From the NCBI GenBank assembly GCA_034359265.1, contig CP136890.1, positions 32,778,501 to 32,842,500 of the forward strand: a stretch of 64,000 nt of DNA, read 5' to 3'. Of the stretch, positions 10,582 through 23,786 are shown in pieces. Position 1 is the stretch's first letter, and the number at the start of each line of letters is the position of its first letter. Made by a program: the position numbers and the translations under genes. Below the pieces are notes generated by a model. That model was not told where the DNA came from. It made no database searches and worked only from the letters and a program-made list of their open reading frames with translations. The stretch comes from Canna indica. Taxonomy: Eukaryota; Streptophyta; Magnoliopsida; Zingiberales; Cannaceae.

Positions 10582-10893
10582 ACAATTGGAGTATTACAAT
10601 CAACTCTACTTATTTTTGTTGTCCTTATCAAAAGTCAACTTAAGTCTAAGTCATAGCTCAAAGTTACACCCACATCTGATGCATGTGAAGTCTAGCCTAA
10701 TAATGGTTTCATCCATCTCCATACAGTCTTTTCATACATAGGCTCTCTCATCATACCTAAGATCATGTCCCACTATGATACCATTTGTTACAAGACCCGT
10801 TAGTTAGATGTGATATATATAAGATATCTTCATTTCAGATTGACCATTTGTCCACCAATGTTATTAGACCTGGCCAGTTTGGCCCTAGCTGAT
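10582..10893. other. spacer left of Tat-1
   Basis: No gene is seen. The exact left border of the Tat-1 remnant lies near 10870-10894 and could not be placed. Confidence 0.4.
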
Positions 10894-11700
10894 TCAAGTA
10901 GGGCCAGTCGATGTGATATTCGTAGTCTCCTCAAGTGACATATGTCGCTCGGCTCTGAGTTTTCTCTTTTTCTGGGCGATGGGCTTGACAAGGGGGTCAA
11001 TGGCCAGTCGATGGCAGATGACCTGAGGATCTATCCTTGGCATATCAGCAGGTGTCCATGCGAAGAGGTCGACATTATTTTTGAGTAGGGTGGTTAGCCA
11101 TACTTTGAGTTCACTGGGGAGGTGTGCTCCAATATAAGTTACTTGTTCGGCGGATGTCCCGATCTGTAAGGGATCCAAGTCGTCAATGGATTAGGGGTGC
11201 TCCTGGATGTCTCAATGGTTGGGGTTCTGCCGACTTAAGTTTCAAACACTCATTGTAGCATGCGTGAGCTTCCCTTTGGTCTGTGTGAATGACTCCTACT
11301 TCCATCTCCGAGATGGGGAATTTTAGGGTAAGGTGAGGGGTAGATACTATAGCCCCTAAGATATTCAAGGAGGGCCGACCCAAAATCATATTATAGGGGC
11401 TTGCACACTGGACGACCAGGAATTGTATGTCTATTGCTCTGGTTCTTGGTGCAGAGCCGAATGTGGTAGTCATCCGTAAGTGCCCTTTGACATTTACAAG
11501 GTCTCTTGAGAAGTTCACAAGCTCCCCGGGGTAAGGATGTAGCGATGATTCGCTGATGCCCATTCTTACAAGTGTTGGGTAGAAGAGGACGTCGGCGGAG
11601 CTTCCCTAGTCCACCAGAACTTTCCTGACAAGGAAGCCAACAACGAACACAAAAATAACGACATGATCATGCAAGTTTGTATCAATCCTTTGATAATCAG
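10894..11700 (-). pseudogene. Tat-1 protease and start of RT
   Basis: Protease is recognised from VLVD-stop-GSSADVLF near 11606: the catalytic DxG triad has a TAG where a CAG or serine codon belongs. It continues with ASPYNMILGRPSLN, the C-terminal Ile-Leu-Gly-Arg segment of retropepsins. A linker leads to the start of RT (DLFAWTPADMPRIDPQVICHRL, then PIAQKKRKL), after which similarity stops at about 10894. A second stop separates 11183 from 11178. The piece is inactive. Confidence 0.8.
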
Positions 11701-12174
11701 AGTCATAGAAAGATAATACCGGTGTGGGTGTGCGTGGTCTTTATGACCAAGCTGTTTTGTCGATGATCAAGACCATTTGGGGCGATTGTGTTTTGGAACT
11801 GTCTTCTCCAGCAAATCCTCCCGTTATGTAGTCAATGATTCCCTGGTTGTTGGCTCACTTTCTAGGCTACAGTTGTCGGCTCACTTTCTAGGCCACGGTT
11901 GTCGACTGTGTCATCGAGTTGTGGGGTCTCTCTGGGGCCTCAATGTGGCTGCTAACTTGGTTGGATGTAGTGGTCGATGCGACCTTCTCTTATCAATCGC
12001 TCGATTTGGTCACGGAGGACCACACATTCTTTAGTGGTGTGCCCAACGGTCTGGTGGAATTCACACCTTTTGCTCTTATCATATTTGTATGAGGATTTTG
12101 AGCTTTCGGAGCGGCTCAGGGACCTAAGTAATTGTAAATAATGTACTTCATGTAGTATTGCTTCCCTTGAGCTA
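11701..12174 (-). pseudogene. Tat-1 gag C terminus with zinc knuckle
   Basis: Reading minus, the segment begins SSREAILHEVHY right at the LARD A insertion point. It continues through a Ser/Lys-rich stretch into KRCEFHQTVGHTTKEC, a CX2HX4HX4C knuckle, then VVLRDQIERLI. This is the nucleocapsid end of Tat-type gag, which binds RNA in the particle. The linker to protease (11701-11950) is low in recognisable motifs. Confidence 0.75.
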
Positions 12175-12179
12175 TTAAG
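12175..12179. repeat. target-site duplication of LARD A (left)
   Basis: TTAAG, matching 27441-27445. Five bp is the standard duplication length for LTR retrotransposons. Confidence 0.85.
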
Positions 12180-13685
12180 TGTAGACGAAATGGCAACACT
12201 AGAGGGGGGGGTGAATAGTGTGTTATCTAATTAATTAGCCTAAATCCAATTTTATTCGTTTCTTAAATCGTTTAGGCAAGTTGCAATTATGCGATTAAAT
12301 ACGAAAGCAAGATAAAACAATTAAGCACAAATAAAATATCAATGCAAACACACAAATTTATAGTGTTTCGGCCCCAATGCCTACTCCACTACCTAAGTAC
12401 CCCGTTTAGGATTTTCAAACTAGGTTTACTAGATTAATTCTTGTTTCCATTAAAATGGGGACTTTGACTCGAAGAGTTGCACTCTCGACTTAAGGCACTT
12501 TCACACCCGGAAGTCTCCGCCTTCTTACCGAGAGCACTCTTCCACTTCAACCCTAAGGGACAACTCGACTAATCCTAGTAAGACTAAGTTTACACAAGTG
12601 ACTTTACACCTTCACAACAAGGTAACCACTCACACAACAAGACCTAACAGCCTAGGTCTTACTCAAACTCAAATTCAAATAAAACAATGTCCAAATAACA
12701 ATTAAAATACAATCAAAAGAGCTTAAGAAATGAGAGAAGAACCACATCTCTTTTTCAAACCTTCAACTCCTTCAACTCGTCAAGAGGTAGAGCTCGAATC
12801 AATTTCTGAGTCGAAGCAGAGTGTGCGCTTGAAGAATTTGTTGGCGGAAGAACCAAGCGCAAGCGATTAATCTTTTGGAAGGCTCAAAACTCCCTTTTAA
12901 TTGCTCAATAAAATCTGTAAAAGTGGGAGGGAAGGAAATTGAAAGGTTAGATGAATGATATTTATACCCTCTCAAAAAAATGCCAGCTCAACGGATAGAA
13001 AACTATCCATTGTAGACGCTCGGTCAATTGGCTAGTCGACCGACCGATCAACCGCTCAAGCCACCGCCGCCTATTCTCTCTGTGCGATCGACCAATGGGT
13101 CGACCGCCCAGACACCAAACTGCGTTTCTGCAATCCGGTCGACCAATGTTGCGTCTTTGGCGATACGCAGTCCGATCGACCGGTAGGTCGACTGACGCGT
13201 CCTCTACAAGAATTTGGCTTCTGTCGGTCGACCGCCCGATCGACCGAAGTAGCCACTGCCAATTTTTGGCACTGTTCGGTCGACCGAAAGGGCTACTGCC
13301 TTTTTTCTTACACTCTTTGGTCAATCGACTGGTTGACCAATCGACCGAACATAGGCTGATATTGATTTTTTAGCCTTTTTCTTTCGCGCTTCGTTTTCGG
13401 GTTCCGGCTTTCAATGAGCATCAACTTGGAGAGCTTTCCATGTGATCTTTGAGCTCGTCCAATACATCTTTGGTGCACACATCGATCTTCGAGAAATTTT
13501 TGTGATGAACCCGAGCGCGACGATCAGTGTCCTTCCGATTTTCCAATTTCTTCCAATTTATTCGACCGAGGACATTGAACGCTAATCGATATGGAACCTG
13601 AAAGATTTCTCGACAAAATATTAGTTACATATTTGTTATCATCAAAACCGAGATTAAGGCCAATGTTGAAAACCTAAAGCCAACA
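12180..13685 (-). repeat. LARD A 3' LTR
   Basis: 1506 bp, TGTAGACGAAATGG... to ...AAAGCCAACA on the plus strand. Shared landmarks with all LARD LTRs: TTTATAGTG(G)TTCGGCCCC, TACTCCACTACCTAAG, a TATA box (GGGTATAAATATC, complement of about 12958-12970), and at 13017-13350 the block of GGTCGACC-type palindromes immediately upstream of that TATA box. It ends in the segment TCATCAAAACCGAGATTAAGG. Confidence 0.9.
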
Positions 13686-13700
13686 ATCTCCCCCTTTTTT
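13686..13700 (-). promoter_or_regulatory. LARD A polypurine tract
   Basis: The element strand reads AAAAAAGGGGGAGAT directly before the 3' LTR, the plus-strand DNA primer of reverse transcription. Equivalent tracts precede the 3' LTRs of LARD B and D. Confidence 0.88.
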
Positions 13701-16700
13701 ATGATGACAAACATCCTTAAGAAAATATTCAATAAAACATAGAGGATATCAACTAAGGGATTTCTCCCCCTATCAACATGCATATCTACGAAAATAGACT
13801 CTCCCTATCTATATGCATGGATCTCCTATATTTTCCTCCCCTTTACCTATAATTTTCTCCCCCTTTTTCCTATACTTTTCTCTCCCTTTTGACATCAATA
13901 AAAAAGGACAAGAAATGTCAATCTAGTCAAAGGGATGAAAAACAAGTATTTTTTTATGAAGTTGAGACTCTAAAGATTATTTTTCATGAAACATGAAAAT
14001 CTCAACCAAAGGGATGGAAAAAATGAATATTTGATATGAAACAAAAACATACATGATATGTTCAAAACTAAATATTTGAATTCAAAACAAAAATATGTAT
14101 GCACTCAAGTATGAATGTACTCATATCTTTTTCATGATATTTTTAGATTTCATTCAAACTTTCAAAATATCAAGATATGGTCATTTAAATCATATATATC
14201 AAGTTTGAAGTGAAACTAATGTCATTTAATCAAACTTTTAACTTAACATGGTTTCATTTGAAATAAGCATGAAAACATAAAAATGCTAAGTATCAAGTTT
14301 TGCTATCTACTCATGTTTTCTCATATTTAGGCATATAGACATCAAATATGAGAGAATGTAAGTCTATGAATCAAGTTTGGGCTTAAAATGAAATTTCTAA
14401 ATCACTTTGTTGACTTATGTTAACCTATACTTGAAGATTTGAAATACCAATTGTTGGATGAAAATTTTTGATACCAATTATTGAATGGTCATTTGAAATG
14501 CATGTATCAAGTTTGAACTCAAAATGAATTTTCTAAGTTCATTTTTCATCCTATATTATTTTCAATGAAAAAATGAATATTTCTAGATATCATTCAAACT
14601 ATCAAAATCATTCATATGAATGATTTTACTCAAGCAATGGTGTGAATGATTTTAGACAATGAATCAAAATGTTATTCATGAGTTTTCATTTAAAGTTTTT
14701 GATGAGAAAACAAAGTATCGAAAAAGATTGATATTTCAAGAAGATGATACTTTGTATTTTTGAAATTCAACGTCAAAATTCCATTATCAATCAGATTCTT
14801 GATAAAACTTTTTAAAATTTTTACTGAAGATCCTAGATTTTTCAGTGAGGGTGCAGTTTTAAGAATCAATTAAAAAGGATTTTTCTATATTTCTCTAGAA
14901 ATAACTAAAAATGCATACTAAATGTTGGTCGAAATGGCAATTTCGTAATTTTCAGTTATTTTCAAAGAGTGCTCAATTTTCATTCAAACTTTTATGACAC
15001 CACATAATGGTCATGTAAAGAGTGTATGTCAAGCTTGAAATAAAAATTATATCCTAAAGTCAAGATATCAACGTAGCATGGTTTCATTCAAAACTAAGCT
15101 AGTTTTTAGGAAATTTGCTAAGTTTCAATCTTATCATTTACTCATGATTTTTCAACCTTAAACCTATGAATACCTAACATGAGTAAATCTAAACATGTTC
15201 CTCAAATATGAATGGAAAAAGAGACCTTTAAGTCAACTTGGTTCAAAGAGGTTTTCATGAATTGATCTCTATGTCATTTTTTTTATATCCATATGAATTT
15301 TTCATTCTAAGTGCATGAAAACATGTCATACACATTCCTAAACATGTTTATAAAGTTTGGACTTAAAATCAAGTGTTCAAGTCGATTTGTTGACTTGGGT
15401 CAACTTGGTTCAAAAGAGGTAAGCATAAATTGACCTCTATGTCATTTTATTCATATCCATATGAATTTTCCATTCTAAGCGCTTGGAAATATGTCATACA
15501 TATTCCTAAACATGTTTATGAATTTTGGACTTAAAATGAAGTGTCAAAGTCGATTTGTTTACTTGGGTCAAACTTTTTCAAGTTTAAGCCTCTTAAAGTG
15601 ATATAGTTATCACATTGTTCATCTAGACATGAATTTTCAATTTTAAATATCTAGACTTATGTGATATGTGTGTATAGACATGTTCATTAGGTGTTTACTC
15701 AAAATGAGGTCTGTAATAAGAATTTTAACATATAGCAAGTTTCATTCAATCAAGATGTCATGAAATTGCCTAAGTTATCCAAATTTTGCCTACTCATGAA
15801 ACTTGAAACATTTATCATGCAAAAATAATCATGAGTATAGAGACATCATTAAATGTGAATATTCACTTATTATACAAAGATTTTTGTAAAATTAAATCCA
15901 TACCTTAGTCTGTAGAAATTTTGCCAAACTTGTCATTTACTTTTCGATTTTCTTCATGATAGCATAGCTTTCAATGTTTACCACTTTCTTAACTTGCAAG
16001 TAGGCTTCATTAATATCATAATGAAATAGTACGCCAACTAGCAAGCTATTTTACTAAATAGCACAAGTTTAATACAAAGTTTTTTGAAAAAGTTTAACTT
16101 ATGCTAAATAGTAAAGATTCATTTTAAGGAGGTTATCATGATATCAAAATGAATCTAAGGGATCTTAAGATGTGAAGCATTTGAGAAATAAGGTCCCTAA
16201 ACATGTTTAACTAGTTTGGACTTAAAAGAATGCTTCTAATAGTAAGTATCAACCTAGAGCAAGTTTCATTTAATGAAATTTGCCTAAGTGCTAAGATTCT
16301 ACCTACTCATGAAAATTCAAGGATTTAACATGCAATATTAATCATGAGTATTGAGATATTATTTAAACTTAAACATTGAGGTATAACACTATGATTTTGA
16401 ATTTATCGAAGTTATACCTTATTCATGATAATTTGTTAAACTAATCATTTTCATTCTAGCTATTAGCCTTCCTAAAATACTTATAACTTGCAAGTAAGCT
16501 ACACTAATATTTTAGAGAAAATATAGCTACTTAGCAAGCTAACTCACACAAAGAGCAAAGAGATGCATCAAGTATCAATATCAAAGATCACTTTGCTAAA
16601 TGGTTTGAAATCTGTTTTAAATAAAATCAAGTAATACCAAAACGAATTTTAAGAGATCACAAAAGTAATATAAATGAAAATATGATCTCCAACCCTTCCT

Positions 16701-17090
16701 ATTGGTTGAAAATCGAAAGCCACAATTAGCCTACAATTTAAAACTGCAATATCGCATGAGCCCATTACAGGCTACATAGGTCTCCGAAGAGACCGAAAAA
16801 TCAAAATAAAAAATCATTTCCAAAGAACTCTTTTACAAGAATGGGGAAAATAACTCAAATTAGACCAAAGTAAGGAGATAATACCAAAATATTTGATGCC
16901 AATTTTACCTAAGGCATCTAGGTGAAAGCTTGAAGTTGCAACCACAAAAGCATTATTCATTCAACTCTTTGGTCAACTTCAACACGTCATCAATCTTTCA
17001 CCCTTGTGTGGTAGCTCCCCTTACAATAGAAGATGAAATCTTTGGTACTCAAATGACTTTGGGTCCTTGGGGGTTAGATGGCCTAGGAAT
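13701..17090 (-). other. LARD A non-coding internal region
   Basis: 3.4 kb of AT-rich DNA occupies the place of pol. No ORF above background is seen on either strand. It aligns by eye with 19478-22340 (LARD B) and, in the opposite orientation, with 40226-42740 (LARD D): shared words include CAAGTTTGAA, CTACTCATG, TAAACATGTTT and TTGACTTGGGTCAAC. This copy is longer because about 190 bp is tandemly duplicated near 15170-15560 and a second related pair lies near 15700-16560. Confidence 0.75.
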
Positions 17091-17825
17091 CTAAATTGTC
17101 TTTACAACACTTGGATTTCTTTTGAATACACAATCATGAATTGCATGACCATATATACCACAACAAAAGCAATGTTCATGAAACTTTTTCTTTTCATTTT
17201 TAACATGGACATGAGATTTAATGTTTGAATGCTTAACATAGGAGGCATGATGAGCATGGGCATTTTTAGATGAAACATTTTTATTTTGAGCATGAGGTTT
17301 AAATGTGGAATGCCTAACATGAGAATGATGATGAACATTGGCATTCTTTACATAAGCATTTTTTATTCTAGTGTTCTTAGGAGATGAAGCATTTTTTAAT
17401 TCATTTACTTTCTTATTCAAGAAAGTAATCTCACCTTTCAATTCATTCATGGATTTATGCAATGCATGTAATTGAGATTTTAACATGCAATTCTCATTTT
17501 CTAAATTGTTATTTTTAAGCTTCAAATCCTTAAGCTCAAGTTCTACATTATCATGACATGAATCAAATGACCTAGATTTCAATTTTTCATTTTCTAGTTT
17601 GGATTCATGCAAATGAGAATTAAGCATCTCATTTTCCTTTTTCAACCTTTTATTTTCCTCATCTTTTCTAACAAGCAAGGCATACATTTTTTGACATTCC
17701 TCAACTAGTTCTTCATATGACATATTGAATGAACTAGAAGAGCTAGTACTATCATTATCATTATTATGAGTAGAAGAGAAAGAGTGTACCTCATCATTGG
17801 TACTCATGAGGCAAACTTTTGAAGT
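17091..17825 (-). pseudogene. LARD A gag, C-terminal part
   Basis: Continues the gag interrupted at 25402. It starts SKVCLMSTNDEV, then a Ser-rich stretch and about 110 residues of strongly predicted coiled coil rich in Glu, Lys, Asn and Leu (EECQKMYALL, KLENEKLK, ELKDLKLKNNNLENEN). A His/Asn/Lys-rich linker leads to a second nucleocapsid knuckle, CFCCGIYGHAIHDC (CX2CX4HX4C), followed by VFKRNPSVVK. The coiled coil would drive particle assembly and the knuckle would bind RNA. No protease DSG motif follows the knuckle, where SIRE-type elements continue into pol. Confidence 0.75.
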
Positions 17826-17882
17826 GTGTAGTCGAAACTTTCCACACTCCTTCCTTAATTATTACAGAGATTATTGAGCAAA
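17826..17882. other. filler between LARD A gag and LARD B
   Basis: 57 bp that belong neither to gag nor to the LARD B LTR in order. It begins with a second copy of the LTR start (TGTAGTCGAAAC) and contains CTTCCTTAATTATTACAGAGATTATTGAGCA-type sequence found in the LTR in the opposite orientation. It resembles scrambled repair filler; no clean duplication flanks LARD B. Confidence 0.6.
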
Positions 17883-19462
17883 TGTAGTCGAAATGGCGAC
17901 ACTAGAGGGAGGGTGAATAGTGTGTCTACTAAATTATTCGCCTAAGTTGCAATTTTAATCGTTTACTTAGATTGGTTTAGGCAATTTGCAATTCAATAAT
18001 TATATGCGAAAGCGATAAATAGTATAGCAATAAATGCACACAACAAATCAATGCAAACACATGATTTATAGTGGTTCGGCCCCAATGCCTACTCCATTAC
18101 CTAAGCACCCCTCTTAGGATTTTCAAACTAGTTTCACTAGATTAAATTGGTTTCCCTTACACAGAGGACTTTGTACCGAAAAGTCTCTGCTCTCCAACTG
18201 AAGGCACTTCCACACCCGAAAGTATCCCGCCTTCCTACCGAGAGAACTTTCCCACCTCAACCTAAGGACAACTCAACTTAATCCTAGTAAAACTACGTTT
18301 AATTACACTGGTGGATTTAAACCTCAAACACAGGCTACCACCCAATTTCAATACCTAACAATCCTAGGTCTTAACATGCACAAATCCAAACAAAGCGTTT
18401 CCAATAAACAATAAAAAGAGGTAAGAATGAAAAGATGAACCACAACTCTTTTCAAGCCTTCGGCGCCTTCAACTCGTCAAGGAATGAGCTTGATCAAAAC
18501 CCGAGTTGAGCCCAGCTTGTGCGCTTGAGGAAATTGTCTGCGGAAAGAAATAGAGTGCAAGTGTTGATCGTTTGGAAGGCTCTAAATCTCCCTTAGAATG
18601 CTCAATGATCACTGTAAGATTGGGAGAAGAAGATTAAAAGAATCATATGAGGGTGTATTTATACCCTGTTGAAGAAACGACTGCTCAATGGATAGAAAAC
18701 TATTCATTGCAGACCGCCGGTCGATTGGTCGGTCGACTGACTGATCGACCGCCGCATTCTGTCTGTGGTCAGTCGACCGACGGGTCGACCGCCCAGACGT
18801 GACTGTTCATTCCCTCAATTCGGTCGACCCATCGGTCGACCGACGTAGGGAAGCCAATACCGTGCGCTGCGTGATTTTTTACTTCGATTGACCATTAGGG
18901 CTACTGCCCAAAACCGGCCTCTGTCGGTCGACCGATTGGTTGACCGAAGTGCCCACTGCCTATTTTCGGTAGTGTTCGGTCGACCAACCGATCGACCAAA
19001 ATGGCTGGTGCCATTTTTCTTACCCTATTCGGTCGACCGCTCGATCGACCGAACATAGGCTGATATTTGTTTTTTAGCCTATTTTCTTCTGCGCTTCGTT
19101 TCCGGGTTCCGGCTTTCAATGAGCATCATCTCGGAGAGCTTTCTATATGATCTTTGAGCTAGTCCTATGCGACTTTGGTACACTCATCGATCTTCGAGAA
19201 ACTTCCGCGACGAACCCGAGCGCGATGATCAATGTCCTCCCGATATCCGATTTTTCCGATCAAGGACATCGAACGCTACTGATATGGAACATGAAGATAT
19301 TCTCAATGAAATTCCGATATCTGATTTCTCCAATTTTTTCGATCGAGGACATCTAACGCTACTGATATGGAACCTGAAGATATTCTCAATGAAATAATTA
19401 GTCCCATGTTTGTTATCATCAAAACCGAGATTAAGGCTAAGGTTGAAAACCTAAAGCCAACA
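17883..19462 (-). repeat. LARD B 3' LTR
   Basis: 1580 bp, TGTAGTCG...AAAGCCAACA. It has the palindrome block at about 18717-19047, upstream of the TATA box near 18657-18664. Near 19230-19400 a segment of about 85 bp (GATATCCGATTT...CTCAATGAAAT) is tandemly duplicated; the same duplication is in the other LTR, so it arose before insertion. Confidence 0.88.
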
Positions 19463-19477
19463 ATCTCCCCCTTTTTA

Positions 19478-22340
19478 ATGATGACAAACATCATTAAGAA
19501 AATATAATCATTAAAGCATATATGATATCAACTTAGTGGTTTCTCCCCCTATCAACATGCATATCTATGAGAATAAACTCCCAATATCTATATGCATGAA
19601 TTTTCTATATTTTCCTCCCATTTACCTATATTTTTCTCCTCATTTTAACTATACATTTCTCCCCCTTTTGACTATACATTTCTCCCCCTTTTGACTATAC
19701 ATTTCTCCCCCTTTGACATCAATCAAAAAGGGCAAGAAAGGTCAATCTAATCAAAGGGATGAAACATAATTATTTTTTAGTTGAGGCTCTAAGGAGTATT
19801 TTTCATGAAATATGAAAATCTCAACCAAAGGGATGGAAAACAAGTAATTTGATATGGAACAAAGACATACATGATAAAAGAATGATAGATATAATTCAAC
19901 ATCCAATCATGTATGCACTCAAGTATGAATGTATTCATATATTTTTCACGACATTTTTAGATTTCATTCAAACTTTCAACATATCAAGATATGATAATTT
20001 AACTCATGTATCAAGTTTGAAGTAAAATTAATGTCATTTAATCCAAATATGAACTTAGCATATTTTCATTTGAAATAAGTATGAAAGACATGAAATGCTA
20101 AGTCTCAATGTTTTGCTATCTACTCATGTTTTCTCATATTTAGGCATCTAGACATCAAATATGAGATAATGTAAGTCTATAAATCAAGTTTGGGCTTAAG
20201 ATGAATTTTTTAAGTTTCTTTGTTGACTTAGGTCAACCTATACCTTAAGTTTTTATAAATCAAACTTTTAGATCTAAACAAAATCATATCTTTAATGAAA
20301 ATCTTTGGTATATTTTTGGAACATACACCAATTGGTTTTATTTTTTGGATGAAAATTTTGATACCAAATATTGAATGGTCATTTGAAATGCATGTATAAA
20401 GTTTGAAATCAAAAGAATTTTCAAAGACCATTTATCATCCTATATTGATTTTAATCAAAAGCTTATTTCTAGGTATCATTCAAGATATCAAAATCATTTC
20501 TAGAAATGATTTTACTCATGAAATTGTATGAATGATATTAGAAATGGAATCCAATTAGTATACATAGGGCTGGCAACGGAGCGGATACGGCGCGGATACA
20601 GATTATCCGTATCCGCACTCCATATCCGCCCATCCATATCCGCCACGGATGTGAATATGGATATCCATATCCGCATCGCTTCAAATACGGATATCCGCAC
20701 CGCATCCGTATCTGCACCGTATTTAATAAAAAAATATTAAAATTTTATATTTAATTAAAAAAATCAATAAATTACCAATTCATTGATTCAAAATAAATAT
20801 ATAATATACTTCAAAATTCATCTTGACATGAAATTACCATAGAGCTCTTATATATATTAATAACTTATATGGGCAAAATAGTAATTCAGAGATGCGGATA
20901 GGCGGTGCGGATATGGTGCGAATACGATGCAGATCCACAGCCATATCCGTATCCGCACCATATCCGCGCGGATATAAGTTTTCTAAATCCATATCCGTAT
21001 CCATATCCATTTTTACTTGCGGATATGGATCGGATACGGTGCGGATGCGGTTTTTAGTTAGCGGATGCGGATAAAATTGCCACCCCTAAGTATACATGAG
21101 TTTTCATTTGAAGTTTTTGAAGAAAGATCAAAGTATCGAAAGGATTGATATCTCAAATAAGTGATACTTTGAGTTTTCGAAGTTCAACTTCAAAATTCCA
21201 TTTTAAATCAGATTCTTGATGAAACTTTTTGAAAATTTTACTGATAAAACTAGATTTTTCAGTGAATGTGCAGTTTCAAGAATCATTTAAAAAAGATTTT
21301 TTTATATTTTCCTAGAAATAACTGAAATTATACCAATTGTAGGTTGAAATGGTATTTTTGTAATTTTTAGTTATTCTTAAGACTTATTCAATTTTCATTC
21401 AAACTTTCATGACACCACATGATGGTTATGGAAAGAGTATATGTCAAGTTTGAAATGAAAATTATGTCCTTAAGTTAAGATATCAACCTAGCATGGTTTC
21501 ATTCAAAAACTAAACTAGTTTTTATGAAACTTGCTAAGTTTCAATCTTAACATTTACTCATGATTTTTAAAATTTAACCCTATGGATACCTAACATGAGT
21601 AAGTCTAAACATGTTCCACAAATATGGATAAAAAATGAAATATTTAGGTCAATTTATTGACTTGGGTCAACTAAGTTCAAAAGAGATTTTCATGAAACCA
21701 CCTCTATGCACTTAGAATTTTCCATTCTAAGTGCATGGAAACATGTCATACCTATTCCTAAACATGTTCACGAAGTTTTGGACTTTAAAATGAAGTGTCC
21801 AAGTCAATTGGTTGACTTGGGTCAAACCTTTTTCAAGCTTAAGTCCACTAATGTGATCTAGTCATCACATTTTCATCTAGACATGGATTTTCAATTTTAA
21901 ACACCTAGACTCAAGTGATATGTATATCTAAACATGTTTGACAACCACTAACTCAAAATGAGGTCTCTAATATGAATTTTAACCTAGAGCAAATTTCATT
22001 CAATCAAGATGTCATGAAATTGCCTAAGTTATCAAACTTTTACCTACTCATGAAATTTCATATACTCATCATGCAACATCAATCATGAGTATAGAGACAT
22101 CATTAAACATGAAAAATTCAAGAATTATACTAAAATTTTGCAAAATCAAATTCATACATTTTTCTTGAAAATTTGCCCAACTTTTCATATCCTTTTTCAT
22201 TTTATTTTAGATAGCATAGTTTTTCAATTCTTAACATGCAAATAGACTTCATTAGTATCATAATGAAATAATATGTCAACTTAGCAAGCTAACTTACTAC
22301 ATAGCAAAGGTTTCATACAAATTTTCATTAACAATTCAAC
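19478..22340 (-). other. LARD B non-coding internal region
   Basis: AT-rich stretch homologous to 13701-17090, without pol motifs or meaningful ORFs. Excluding the MITE at 20566-21088 it is about 2.3 kb. Confidence 0.72.
20566..21088. mobile_element. hAT-type MITE with GGATAYCCG-rich interior
   Basis: 523 bp bounded by the inverted repeats AGGGCTGGCAA and TTGCCACCCCT and flanked by a direct AGTATACAT (20557-20565, 21089-21097), about the 8-bp duplication of hAT elements. Both ends are packed with degenerate GCGGATATCCG-like motifs of up to 10-12 bp, giving inverted symmetry. The middle is AT-rich and encodes nothing. It is absent from the matching part of LARD A, which confirms its insertion into LARD B. 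Confidence 0.8.
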
Positions 22341-23717
22341 TTATGCTAGATAGAAAAGATTCATTTTAACAACACTAGGGTTCACTTTGAAAGCACAATC
22401 ATATATGGCATGCCCATAAATACTATAACAAATACAATGTCCATTAAATTTCTTTTTGTTTTTGCTATGGACATGAGGTTTAAAGTTAGAATGCTTAACA
22501 TGTGAAATATTATGAGCATGAGCATTCTTGTTTGAAGATTTCCTAAATGAGACATTTTGATTTTTAGGACTCCTAAGAGATGAAGCATTTGATAAGTTAC
22601 TAGTTTTCTTACTCAAAAAAACAACCTCATTTTTTAAATCATTGATGGATTTGTGTAAAGCTTGAATTTGAGATTTCAACAAGCAATTTTCATTTTTCAA
22701 GATATCATGCTCAAATTTAAAATCACTTATACAATTCTTACCATTGAGATTCACATTATTTTTTGTGTTTTCATCCTCATTTCTAATTTTTGAAATCTTA
22801 GTTAACAACTCATCATTCTCAATTTCTAATTCTTCATTTTTATGTTTCAAATCCTTAATCTCAAGTTTCATATCATCATGACTAGAATTAAAAGAACTAG
22901 ATTTTATTTTCTCATTTTCTAATTTGCATTCATGCAATTGAGAACTAAGATTTAAGTTTCTTTCTTCAATTTCTTATTTTCCTTGTTCTTTTTTACAAGG
23001 ATGGCATACATTTTCTTGCTTTCTTCTAGTAGTTCTTCATAAGACATGTCAAGGGATTTAGACCTACTAGAATCACTATCATTAATATTTTGAACATGAC
23101 TAGAAGATGGAGAATATACCTCATTTCGAAGACCCATGAGGCAAACGTTTGATGTAGCTTCATCGTTATGTCTAGAAGAGGCTTCACTTGTTTGAGATGT
23201 GGATGAGGAAGCACACTTTTTTTGGATTTCTTCTTCAAGAGTGGACAATTCTTCTTCTTGTGTCCCTTCTCTTGGCAAAGGAAGCACCTAAGTTTTTTTT
23301 TCCGATCCTTGCTTGTGCTTCTTTGGCTAGAAGTGCTTCGGGCATCAAAAACTTCATTAGGACTAGAGGTATGACAATTGTCATCATCTCCTTCATTGAA
23401 AGTAGTAAGCTCCTCAGTTTTTGCATAATCGTAAAACATGTTTAAACAACGGATGAACAATGCATGACCTTTTCAAGTATTTTATTTGAAAATGAGCAAT
23501 ATAGGAGATGCGTTATTTTCGCATTCAATTCAAATAATCTAATTTGTTCTTGAGTCCAATCATTTAAGTCAATGGTGGGCTCAACATACTCATTCTTTAG
23601 CATGCACAATAAATCTAAACTTTATGTTTTAAGAAAGATATACATCCTACTCTTCCAAACACCAAAGTTTTCTTCATCAAACCTAGGTAGTGCACATGCT
23701 ATACTCTCTAGTGCCAT
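22341..23717 (-). pseudogene. LARD B gag, broken
   Basis: It starts with an ATG at 23717 (MALESIACALPRFDEENFG, as in the other copies) and shows the UBN2-like N-terminal domain, a CCHC knuckle (CFLCQEKGHKKKNC near 23260), a Ser-rich segment, a coiled coil (22952-23110 and 22500-22937) and a second knuckle near 22390-22440. Stops lie in the N-terminal domain and frameshifts occur near 23450, 23030 and 22945. In the last knuckle, CYSIYGHAIYDC, one Cys is Ser. It cannot make a full-length protein. Confidence 0.75.
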
Positions 23718-23786
23718 TTTTTTGGATCGAGGTTAGATGTAGAGGAGACGGTGAAATCTCAATCTACGACCCGCTCTGATACGAAA

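Noticed and set aside
13095..13373. Arg/Ser-rich ORFs in all LTR palindrome blocks (also 18901, 24716, 26817, 34488, 35691, 36911, 43016, 44317)
   Set aside because: GGTCGACCG repeats read open in several frames on both strands; the peptides (GRPIDRS-like) are repeat translations, not proteins.
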